DNA of 6,101 bases. Source: an uncultured Actinomycetes bacterium (GTDB lineage: Bacteria; Actinomycetota; Actinomycetes; S36-B12). Where the stretch lies: the NCBI GenBank assembly GCA_937902285.1, contig CALGTB010000217.1, forward strand, positions 1 to 6,101. Direction: 5' to 3'. Made by a program: the position numbers and the translations under genes. The notes under the pieces were generated by a model that saw only the letters and a list, made by a program, of their open reading frames with translations, was not told the DNA's origin and ran no database searches. Below, piece by piece: positions 1-4,553 of this stretch. Position 1 is the first letter of the stretch, and each line of letters starts with the position of its first letter.

Positions 1-221
1 ACGGTCCATACCGGGCTCTCGGGAACGCGACTCGTGGCGCGGTGCAGTCGGGCGGCGCGCAGCGACTGAAACGCGCCGAGGCGGGTGCGGCTCGCGGCTT
101 GCCAGCGCCGCCGGCGACCGTCCGGGCCGGGCCCGATCTCCAGGCGGGCGATCCACAGCCCATCGGAGGTCCGCTGGAACACCGTCCCGTCGCCGTAGTG
201 GCGCTGCCGATCCGTGGTCAT
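1..221 (-). CDS. Site-specific integrase (tyrosine recombinase family), N-terminal fragment
   Basis: This is an open reading frame of 73 codons that begins at the ATG complementary to 219-221 and continues past the left edge. The start is supported by a GGGAG ribosome binding site (complement of 228-232) 6 nt upstream. The protein has the N-terminal signature of phage and ICE integrases with an AP2-like, three-stranded DNA-binding domain: GDGTVFQRTSDGLWIARLEI (residues 10-29), then a turn with PDGRRRRW (33-40), then a basic helix after SRTR (44-47). In this family the domain contacts arm-type sites, while the catalytic Arg/His/Tyr domain lies several hundred residues further on, here outside the window. 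The call rests only on the N-terminus, so the catalytic class is inferred. Its 5' end faces the toxin-antitoxin pair at 407-1014. A tRNA-like attachment remnant lies about 0.9 kb away on that side, consistent with the end of an integrated element. Confidence 0.7.
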   Translation of the reverse strand, partial: MTTDRQRHYGDGTVFQRTSDGLWIARLEIGPGPDGRRRRWQAASRTRLGAFQSLRAARLHRATSRVPESPVWT

Positions 222-406
222 AGCCGGCTCCCGTCCTGACGGTATGAGAAGGCGCAGCCCCTCTACTACCTCAACGCGATCCGCAGGCTTCGTGCCTCGC
301 ATTCGTTCCAGGGAGCTGCGCAATCCGCCGTTGGCCGGGCTCGGGGCATCCAGCTCTCCTGACACGTGATGGTCACCAGCGTGCTGCGGGCCGTACCCTT
401 GCAGCC
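222..406. other. Divergent intergenic region between integrase and mntA
   Basis: This 185-nt gap holds the start signals of two divergent genes. On the plus strand an open stretch runs from 240 to a TGA at 361 without an ATG or GTG start. It reads YEKAQPLYYLNAIRR and onward but cannot be assigned. I see no second gene, no clear excisionase ORF and no repeat. Confidence 0.4.
394..399 (+). promoter_or_regulatory. Candidate -10 element for leaderless mntA
   Basis: TACCCT fits the actinobacterial TANNNT pattern and ends 7 nt before the ATG at 407, so transcription would begin at or next to the start codon. No Shine-Dalgarno sequence precedes that ATG, which agrees with a leaderless mRNA. A weak -35 match (TGGTCA, 370-375) sits 18 bp upstream. 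This is inference from spacing only. Confidence 0.35.
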
Positions 407-697
407 ATGGGCACTCGGCTGGCTGCGGTCCAGACGCACCGCGATGAGATCCACGCGATCGCGGCTCGCCATCGCGCCCTCTCGGTGTCGGTATTCGGAT
501 CCGTGGCCCGTGGCGACGATCGTCCTGACAGCGACATCGACTTCCTGGTCGAGTTCGAGCCCGGCGCCTCCCTGCTGGACCTCATGCGGATCCAGGACGA
601 CCTGGAAGACCTGCTCGGCGGTCAAATCGACGTGGTGTCCGTCGGAGGCCTGAAGGACCGCGACGAGCACATCCGACGCGAGGCCGTCCTCGTATGA
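407..697 (+). CDS. mntA: MNT-domain nucleotidyltransferase antitoxin of a type VII (HEPN/MNT) toxin-antitoxin system
   Basis: This 96-residue protein is a minimal nucleotidyltransferase. The GSVARG motif at 31-36 and D43/D45 form the family signature G-S-X10-D-X-D, and D75 in QIDVV is a good candidate for the third metal-binding acidic residue. The length matches stand-alone MNT antitoxins. In characterised MntA-HepT systems the enzyme uses ATP to AMPylate the tyrosine of the HepT active site and so silences the toxin in the cytoplasm; that role is assigned here from family and context. The gene is translationally coupled to the HEPN gene: its TGA overlaps the next ATG as ATGA at 694-697. There is no ribosome binding site before the ATG, and a TANNNT element 7 nt upstream suggests a leaderless transcript. 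All catalytic residues are present, so the antitoxin looks functional. Confidence 0.88.
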   Translation: MGTRLAAVQTHRDEIHAIAARHRALSVSVFGSVARGDDRPDSDIDFLVEFEPGASLLDLMRIQDDLEDLLGGQIDVVSVGGLKDRDEHIRREAVLV

Positions 698-1014
698 CCC
701 GCAGCGACGACCAGCGGATCACCGACATCCTCGACGCCTGCGACGAACTGAACGCCGTCGTCGCCCTGCGCGGTTCCGATGGCCCGTCCGACCTGGTCCT
801 ACTACGCGCCGCCGAGCGACTACTCGAGATCATCGGTGAGGCCGCCAGCAACGTCAGCGACGACGCAGTAGCCGCACACCCGGATGTCGACTGGCGCAGC
901 ATCGCCCGCCTTCGAATTGTCCTTGCCCACCACTATCACCGCACTGACCCAGACCTGATCTGGTCATACGCCATCGAGCAGGCACCGCGCCTGGCCACAT
1001 CACTGCAAACCTGA
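694..1014 (+). CDS. hepT: HEPN-domain toxin, HepT-like (DUF86) ribonuclease
   Basis: This 106-residue, mostly helical protein has the DUF86/HepT hallmarks. AERLLEIIGEAA (40-51) matches the conserved EIIGEA helix. R74-IVLA-H79-H-Y81 is the catalytic RX4HXY motif, followed by TDPDLIW (84-90), the usual segment after the active site. HepT proteins are dimeric RNases, with tRNA or mRNA reported as targets in different systems. Y81 is the residue MntA would be expected to AMPylate. One departure: the residue after the catalytic Arg is usually Asn (RN) but is Ile75 here, and the Gly between His and Tyr is His80. Catalytic Arg and His are kept, so loss of activity is not implied. The ORF starts inside the end of mntA by ATGA overlap, giving the antitoxin-first order of type VII modules. 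It ends just before a block of inverted repeats and a tRNA-like remnant. Confidence 0.87.
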   Translation: MTRSDDQRITDILDACDELNAVVALRGSDGPSDLVLLRAAERLLEIIGEAASNVSDDAVAAHPDVDWRSIARLRIVLAHHYHRTDPDLIWSYAIEQAPRLATSLQT

Positions 1015-1037
1015 ACCTCGAGCGACACATTCGCCGA

Positions 1038-1086
1038 CATCCGGGTCCGGCTCGGATGCAGACAGGATCCGGATGTCCGTCATCCG
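1038..1086. repeat. Two inverted pairs of CATCCG/CGGATG downstream of hepT
   Basis: The hexamer CATCCG or its complement occurs four times: CATCCG 1038-1043, CGGATG 1053-1058, CGGATG 1070-1075 and CATCCG 1081-1086. The first pair can fold with a 9-nt loop, and the second with a 5-nt loop. The block begins 24 nt after the hepT stop and ends 17 nt before the tRNA-like segment. It could terminate the toxin operon or provide binding sites for recombination proteins; neither is shown. Confidence 0.5.
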
Positions 1087-1103
1087 CGCAGAAGGAATCT
1101 CCC

Positions 1104-1150
1104 GCGGACGCGTAGTCCGTAGGTTCGGAGTTCGAGCCCCGGCGACCCAC
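1104..1150 (+). other. tRNA 3'-half remnant (tRNA-Thr(CGT)-like), candidate integrase attachment site
   Basis: The segment has the exact geometry of a tRNA from position 27 onward. A 5-bp anticodon stem GCGGA (1104-1108)/TCCGT (1116-1120) encloses a 7-nt loop CGCGTAG. A 5-nt variable loop AGGTT follows, then CGGAG, the T loop TTCGAGC (1131-1137), CCCGG, and an acceptor strand CGACCCA (1143-1149). Read as an anticodon the loop gives CGT, as in tRNA-Thr, but U33 is replaced by G. The T stem pairs at only 3 of 5 positions. No TGGGTCG acceptor partner or D arm is found upstream, so this is not a working tRNA. A 3' half alone is what integration into a tRNA gene leaves at the far end of an element. 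The orientation would place the element on the left, with the integrase and mntA-hepT, and the chromosome on the right. The source tRNA identity is tentative. Confidence 0.45.
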
Positions 1151-1173
1151 TCAATGGGTGTTGCTTTGCAACA
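1145..1173. repeat. Tandem short palindromes next to the tRNA-like segment
   Basis: ACCCA (1145-1149) and TGGGT (1155-1159) form an inverted repeat around CTCAA. Sharing one base with it is a perfect hairpin TGTTGC-TTT-GCAACA (1159-1173). They could be recombinase core or arm sites, or a transcription stop. There is no U-tract. Confidence 0.45.
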
Positions 1174-1339
1174 GGTTACGGCCCAGCAATTGGTGCCCGA
1201 TGTGTGGCGAAACTGCCGTTCGCTGGACGCAGGTGAGCGACGGGTTCGACGAAGCGTGTTCTGCACGGAGGTTGCTGGGAATCCGGCGCCGAAGCGTAGA
1301 GCAGTGACTCCACGATGTGGGCGTCTGAGCGCGCCGGGT
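1174..1339. other. Intergenic region without recognisable gene
   Basis: Together with the repeats and tRNA-like segment this completes a 325-nt gap between hepT and the HxlR gene. Open frames here are either antisense to the HxlR gene or pass through the tRNA-like segment, and none has a credible start. I see nothing else that can be named. Confidence 0.4.
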
Positions 1340-1723
1340 TCAGGCCACGGGGGAGGGATCGCCGCGCTGGTCGTAGTCCTCACGAGCACGGAGGACGTCC
1401 TCAATGTGTTCCTCGGCCCAGCGGCCGAGGGCGGTCAGGGGGTGACGCAGGGACTGCCCGAGGGGTGTGAGTTCGTACTCGACCCGCGGGGGCATCTCGT
1501 TGTACATGGTCCGGGACACGATGCCGTCGCGCTCGAGATCGCGCAGGGTCTCGGTGAGGACCTTGCCGCTGATGCCGTCCACTGCGTCGCGGAGCGCGCC
1601 GAATCGCAGGGGACCGCCGCTCAGCGCGATCACGATCATCGCGGTCCACTTGTTGGCGATCTTCGCCAGCGAGGTCCGAGAGGGGCACGTCGCGACCATC
1701 ACGTCCCAGGGCGGGTTGGGCAT
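1340..1723 (-). CDS. HxlR family winged-helix transcriptional regulator
   Basis: This 127-residue protein is a full-length short HxlR (DUF24) regulator, a DNA-binding homodimer of the MarR-like winged-helix superfamily. Visible features in order are the conserved Cys13 (TCPS), KIANKWTAMIVIALSGGPLRF (21-41), the recognition helix region ISGKVLTETLRDLERDGIV (51-69), the wing with YNEMPPRVEYELT (74-86), and a dimerisation helix ending RWAEEHIEDVL (101-111). Cys13 is the position used for thiol or electrophile sensing in some relatives (HypR, QorR, YodB), so redox or quinone sensing is possible but not shown. The start is the ATG complementary to 1721-1723, preceded by a purine-rich GAAAGAAG. The gene is divergent from the SnoaL-like gene at 1820, which is its likely target. 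A third of the gene is overlapped by antisense open frames that look like shadows. Confidence 0.9.
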   Translation of the reverse strand: MPNPPWDVMVATCPSRTSLAKIANKWTAMIVIALSGGPLRFGALRDAVDGISGKVLTETLRDLERDGIVSRTMYNEMPPRVEYELTPLGQSLRHPLTALGRWAEEHIEDVLRAREDYDQRGDPSPVA

Positions 1724-1748
1724 CGAACTTCTTTCGCTCGGAGGCCTT

Positions 1749-1776
1749 TAGTTACGTTGAGGTGACAGGTTACCAA
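1749..1776. promoter_or_regulatory. Shared promoter/operator between hxlR-like and SnoaL-like genes
   Basis: GTTAC occurs at 1751-1755 and again at 1769-1773, 18 bp apart, with GTTG (1756-1759) and CAAC (1774-1777) forming an inverted pair between and beside them. On the minus strand, TTGGTA (complement of 1771-1776) and TAACTA (complement of 1749-1754) are 16 bp apart, a plausible -35/-10 pair for the regulator gene. Both GTTAC copies overlap these elements, as expected of an autoregulatory operator. A -35-like TTGAGG (1757-1762) faces the SnoaL-like gene, but I see no good -10 for it. Confidence 0.4.
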
Positions 1777-1819
1777 CTGAAACTATCAGAGCACACAACC
1801 CAGGCTGAAGGAGCACTCA

Positions 1820-2215
1820 ATGTCCGAGCAGACCCCCGCCGAGGTGGCGGCCACCTACTTCGATGCGCTGGGCCGCGGCGACGTGCCGACGGCGCTGGCG
1901 CAGTTGAGCGACACTGTGGTGTGGCACCAGCCCGGCGTGAACCAGTTCTCCGGTGACCACGCCGGCGCGGCGGGCGTCGGGGCACTGCTGATCGGGATGA
2001 TGGCGGCCAGCCAGGGCAGCTTCCAGCTGGCAGTGGTCGGCCCGGCGATGGTCAACGGCGAGCTTGTCGCAGTCCCGGTCCGCTTCACCGGCCGTCGTGA
2101 CGCCGTGTCGATGGACATGGCCGGCGTGGACCTGCTGACCATCCGCGATGGCAAGATCGCCGAGGTGCACCTGTTCTCCGAGGACGGCGTCGCCGAGGAC
2201 GCGTTCTGGGGCTGA
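1820..2215 (+). CDS. SnoaL-like / NTF2-fold protein
   Basis: This 131-residue single-domain protein has an NTF2-like cone fold of the SnoaL-like type. Residues 6-30 form the first helices (AEVAATYFDALGRGDVPTAL is typical). W35-H36-Q-P-G39 corresponds to the usual WHxPG strand, VDLLTIRDGKIAEVHLF (103-119) is the diagnostic last strands with a DGKI turn, and the chain ends in AFWG. Members range from polyketide cyclases and epoxide hydrolases to proteins with no known activity, so substrate and reaction cannot be assigned. The start is well supported by AAGGAG at 1808-1813, 6 nt before the ATG. It is divergent from the HxlR regulator at 1340-1723, an arrangement common for HxlR targets, and likely controlled by it. 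It converges with the aminotransferase-fold gene, leaving only 34 nt between the stops and no obvious terminator there. Confidence 0.85.
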   Translation: MSEQTPAEVAATYFDALGRGDVPTALAQLSDTVVWHQPGVNQFSGDHAGAAGVGALLIGMMAASQGSFQLAVVGPAMVNGELVAVPVRFTGRRDAVSMDMAGVDLLTIRDGKIAEVHLFSEDGVAEDAFWG

Positions 2216-2249
2216 TCCTGGTCCTGCTATCCGCCGTCGACCCGCCGAA

Positions 2250-3371
2250 CTACGTCAGCGCATCCAGGACTGCGTCCACCTCTGACTCGAGGTTGTACAT
2301 GTGAGGGGAGAGGCGGACGCCGCCTCCACGGATGGTGCACCGGACGCCGGCATTGCTCAGACGAGCGTGCACGTCATCGGGGGTTCGGCGTGGATCCCGG
2401 AAGATCAGGATGCCTGAACGCGCCTTCTCTGAGCGGTCGCTGAGTAGTTCGTAGCCGCGTGAGGTCAGGCCTTCGGCGAGTTGATCGGTCAGCCCCAGGA
2501 CGCGTTGCTCAACCCACTGCGGCGTCAATTGAAGGAAGAGTCGGACAGCTGCTCCGAGCCCGAGGGTGCCCACGATGTTCTCGGTGCCGGACTCGTATCG
2601 GTCAGCGCTGTCGGGGTAGTCGAGGCGATAGTCGAAGGAGAACGGTTCGCGGACCGTGAGCCAACCGACGACGGAAGGAGCAACCTGCTCCCGGGCCCGA
2701 GGGCTGAGGTAGGTGAAGCCCGCGCCCAAGGGACCGAGCATCCACTTGTGATCGCTTACCGCGAGGACATCGGCACCCGTCTCGGCCACGTCGAACGACA
2801 ATGCGCCCAGCGACTGAGTCCCATCTACCACGAGCAGCGTTCGGCTGCGCTGACAGTGCTCGCCCAGGCGCTCCAGCTGATAGCGGTAGCCATTCGAGTA
2901 CTGGACGGCACTGATAGAGACGACTCGCGTCCGTCCGTCGATGGCGCTGAGAACGTCATCGATCTTGGCGTTCCCGTCGGGTGCCGGGACGTGTCGAATC
3001 TCAACTCCGTGCTTCGCCAACGTCTGCCACGGGAAGTAGTTCGACGGGAACTCGAGCTCAGGAAGGACCACGTTGTCCCCGTCGGCCCAATCGAGCCCGT
3101 TCGCTACGAGGGAGATGCCCTGTGACGTGTTCTGGGTGAACGCGATGTCATCCGCTTGTCCATTGATGAGCCTGGCGACGTCGCCCCTGGCCGACTCCAT
3201 CGCCGGGTGCCAATCGGACTGGAACCCACTCTCCAGGTGAGCGACCACCACCTGCTGCATCTTGTCCGCCACGTCTGTGGAGATGGGCCCTGCCGAGGCG
3301 TGATCGAAGAAGATGCATCGATCTGCGGAGGGGAACTTCGCGCGCAACGCAGCTAGGTCCATCCCGGTCAC
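2250..3371 (-). CDS. Aminotransferase class V-fold PLP-dependent enzyme
   Basis: This 373-residue fold-type I PLP enzyme is of the cysteine desulfurase/isopenicillin-N epimerase type. TQNTSQGI (79-86) binds cofactor phosphate, D183 in VVDGTQSLGA (181-190) pairs with the pyridine nitrogen, and K209 in SDHKWMLGPLG is the Schiff-base lysine. RYESGTENI (258-266) is the substrate-side loop, and GVRLSPHMYN (351-360) carries the C-terminal arginine R353. Group II desulfurases such as SufS place a catalytic cysteine in a loop of about a dozen residues between the last strand and this arginine. Here RCTIRGGGVRLSPHMYN runs straight through, so that loop is missing and desulfurase activity is unlikely. 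The reaction and substrate cannot be named. The first codon is GTG at 3371, with an in-frame ATG three codons later at 3362; neither has a clear ribosome binding site, and a -10 element favours a leaderless GTG start. Confidence 0.88.
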   Translation of the reverse strand: MTGMDLAALRAKFPSADRCIFFDHASAGPISTDVADKMQQVVVAHLESGFQSDWHPAMESARGDVARLINGQADDIAFTQNTSQGISLVANGLDWADGDNVVLPELEFPSNYFPWQTLAKHGVEIRHVPAPDGNAKIDDVLSAIDGRTRVVSISAVQYSNGYRYQLERLGEHCQRSRTLLVVDGTQSLGALSFDVAETGADVLAVSDHKWMLGPLGAGFTYLSPRAREQVAPSVVGWLTVREPFSFDYRLDYPDSADRYESGTENIVGTLGLGAAVRLFLQLTPQWVEQRVLGLTDQLAEGLTSRGYELLSDRSEKARSGILIFRDPRRTPDDVHARLSNAGVRCTIRGGGVRLSPHMYNLESEVDAVLDALT

Positions 3372-3406
3372 GAATGGACACTATCCGACGACCGCAACGA
3401 ATGGAC
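3370..3406 (-). promoter_or_regulatory. Candidate leaderless promoter flanked by ACGAATGGAC direct repeats
   Basis: On the minus strand TAGTGT (complement of 3378-3383) ends 6 nt before the GTG at 3371, the spacing of a leaderless start. The plus-strand sequence ACGAATGGAC occurs at 3370-3379 and again at 3397-3406, 27 bp apart. One copy overlaps the start codon and -10, and the other covers the expected -35 position. This could be an operator, or a chance or slippage duplication. Confidence 0.4.
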
Positions 3407-3659
3407 GTGACCAAGAAGCGCCGTCGAGCGGGGATGCTGGAGTGTCAGCGCCCCTCGGGCGGAGACATCAGCAGCCGGATTTCGCACTAGTGACGCCCCA
3501 CTCACAAGACCTGTTGCAGCGCAAAAGGGTTCACGGCAACGACCTGCGCTAGACAACGGTGTCGAACTACCTGTGGCCATCGCCGTGACCGGCTCTGAAC
3601 CTACGGATGGGCGTTCACAGTCTTCGAGGGTGGAGAAGCCGCGCTCTCCATGCGGGAAT
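3407..3659. other. Intergenic region between the second HxlR gene and the aminotransferase-fold gene
   Basis: About 250 nt separate the stop of the second HxlR gene from the start region of the aminotransferase-fold gene, both on the minus strand. Open frames on either strand are short and lack plausible starts or family features. A 29-codon plus-strand frame from the ATG at 3401 is rich in Lys and Arg but unrecognised. The length and the intervening hairpin argue against a common operon. Confidence 0.4.
3631..3650 (-). terminator. Weak hairpin after the second HxlR gene
   Basis: TGGAGA (3631-3636) and TCTCCA (3645-3650) form a 6-bp stem with an 8-nt loop, beginning 10 nt past the HxlR stop on the minus strand. 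There is no U-tract, so termination is only possible. Confidence 0.35.
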
Positions 3660-4385
3660 TCAGGAGCTGTCCTCGGGGACTTCTTGGTGGCTCATTGCCT
3701 CGTTGGTAACCGGGCGACGGAACCAGTTCCGGAAGTCTTGCGCGAGGGCCGGTGGCCCCTCGAAGTGGATCAGTCGAGCGGCGATCGTCTGGTCGCACGA
3801 GCGGCGTCCCCGCCACAGGTCGTGAAACGTGCTCGTGCTTGCCCGCACCGTCAGGTCGGGAAGCCGGTCCTGCACTCCCAGGCGTGCAACGGTGTGCCGC
3901 GGCGACATCTCCAGCCAGCCGGAGGCGTGACCCGAGCGTTCGAAGTGAAACTGCACCAGCACCCGCTCCTGTGGCAGCGCGGCGACGTTGACACCGGCAG
4001 CAATTCGTGAAAGGAGAGCCTCGGCATCGCCGTCCCCATCCTCCTGGCTAGCCGGGATCCGGTAGTTCAGGGCCCACTCGCCCAGCGCTTCCAAAACGGG
4101 ACGCAGGGCGGACCCGGCTTCGGTGAGCCGGTAGGGGGCGTTCGCTCGGGCGCCCGAGCGCGACTCGATGAGGCCGCGCTGTGACAAGGACCGCAGCCGG
4201 GCTGCGAGGAGACTCCGCGAGATGCCCGGCAGTGCACGACAGATGTCGTTGAAGTTCTCGTTCCCGTGGAGGATCTCGCGGATGATCGGCAACGACCATC
4301 TGTCCCCCAGCAGGTCAGTTGCCGCCGTGACGGGAAGGTAGGCCATCGCGGGCAACTCGGGAACGCTGCTGCTGACGTTCGCCAT
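3660..4385 (-). CDS. HxlR family regulator with C-terminal SCP2-like domain
   Basis: This 241-residue regulator has two parts. Residues about 14-110 are an HxlR winged helix: LLGDRWSLPIIREILHGNENF (25-45), recognition helix GISRSLLAARLRSLSQRGLI (54-73), wing ending YRLTEAGSAL (85-94), and an EALGEWA helix (99-105). Residues about 120-225 resemble an SCP2 sterol-carrier-like domain, with DLTVRASTSTFHDLWRG (177-193) followed by ARLIHFEGP (203-211), the usual strand-helix-strand end. This long form is a known HxlR architecture in actinobacteria, where the second domain may bind a hydrophobic ligand. The place usually held by the conserved cysteine (YCPV) is Y16-L17-P-V, so thiol sensing through that residue is excluded. 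The start is firm: GGAGG (complement of 4391-4395) lies 5 nt before the ATG. It is divergent from the PAS gene at 4554 and probably controls that gene and itself. Confidence 0.87.
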   Translation of the reverse strand: MANVSSSVPELPAMAYLPVTAATDLLGDRWSLPIIREILHGNENFNDICRALPGISRSLLAARLRSLSQRGLIESRSGARANAPYRLTEAGSALRPVLEALGEWALNYRIPASQEDGDGDAEALLSRIAAGVNVAALPQERVLVQFHFERSGHASGWLEMSPRHTVARLGVQDRLPDLTVRASTSTFHDLWRGRRSCDQTIAARLIHFEGPPALAQDFRNWFRRPVTNEAMSHQEVPEDSS

Positions 4386-4477
4386 CGACGCCTCCCTCCA
4401 AGACAGTCCGGAGCCTATTCGGCCGACCTCTGTGCACCCGCTGTGCTGACCCGCCCGCTACGCCCGGGGGTTCTACT

Positions 4478-4513
4478 TTCGTACTGGAACGCCTTGTTCC
4501 TCCTTCGTACGCT
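4478..4513. promoter_or_regulatory. Palindromic operator and promoter between hxlR-SCP2 and PAS genes
   Basis: A perfect inverted repeat GGAAC (4486-4490)-GCCTT-GTTCC (4496-4500) is bracketed by direct repeats TTCGTAC at 4478-4484 and 4504-4510. TACGCT (4508-4513) is a TANNNT -10 candidate for the PAS gene, with TGGAAC (4485-4490) 17 bp upstream as a weak -35. GGAAC is also the usual -35 of ECF sigma factors. The 168-nt gap between the divergent genes has this as its only strong symmetry, making it the best candidate site for the HxlR protein. Confidence 0.5.
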
Positions 4514-4553
4514 ACAAAGCGACCGCACGAATTGAAAGAGATTTGGGAGAGGC

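Noticed and set aside
240..361. Plus-strand open stretch reading YEKAQPLYYLNAIRR
   Set aside because: It has no start codon and no family match I can defend, and 40 open codons are common at this GC content. A gene remnant is possible but unsupported.
266..670. 134-codon minus-strand open frame across the mntA region
   Set aside because: It is antisense to mntA, which has all catalytic motifs. The protein has no family pattern, and the frame is a by-product of GC-rich codon use.
1104..1150. Functional tRNA-Thr gene
   Set aside because: There is no acceptor-stem partner or D arm upstream, U33 is replaced, and the T stem has two mismatches.
1000..1404. 134-codon minus-strand open frame containing VAGARTPNLRTT
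   Set aside because: This peptide style is what antisense translation of a tRNA yields. I take it as support for the tRNA-like segment, not as a gene.
1073..1765. 230-codon plus-strand open frame
   Set aside because: It passes through the tRNA-like segment and then runs antisense to the HxlR gene. It has no motif or ribosome binding site.
2481..3125. 214-codon plus-strand open frame
   Set aside because: It is fully antisense to the PLP enzyme gene, whose motifs are intact, and the product is Arg/Glu/Val-rich without domain features.
3401..3490. 29-codon plus-strand ORF MDVTKKRRRAGMLEC and onward
   Set aside because: It is too short, has no ribosome binding site, and its start lies in the ACGAATGGAC repeat, upstream of the oppositely oriented PLP enzyme gene.
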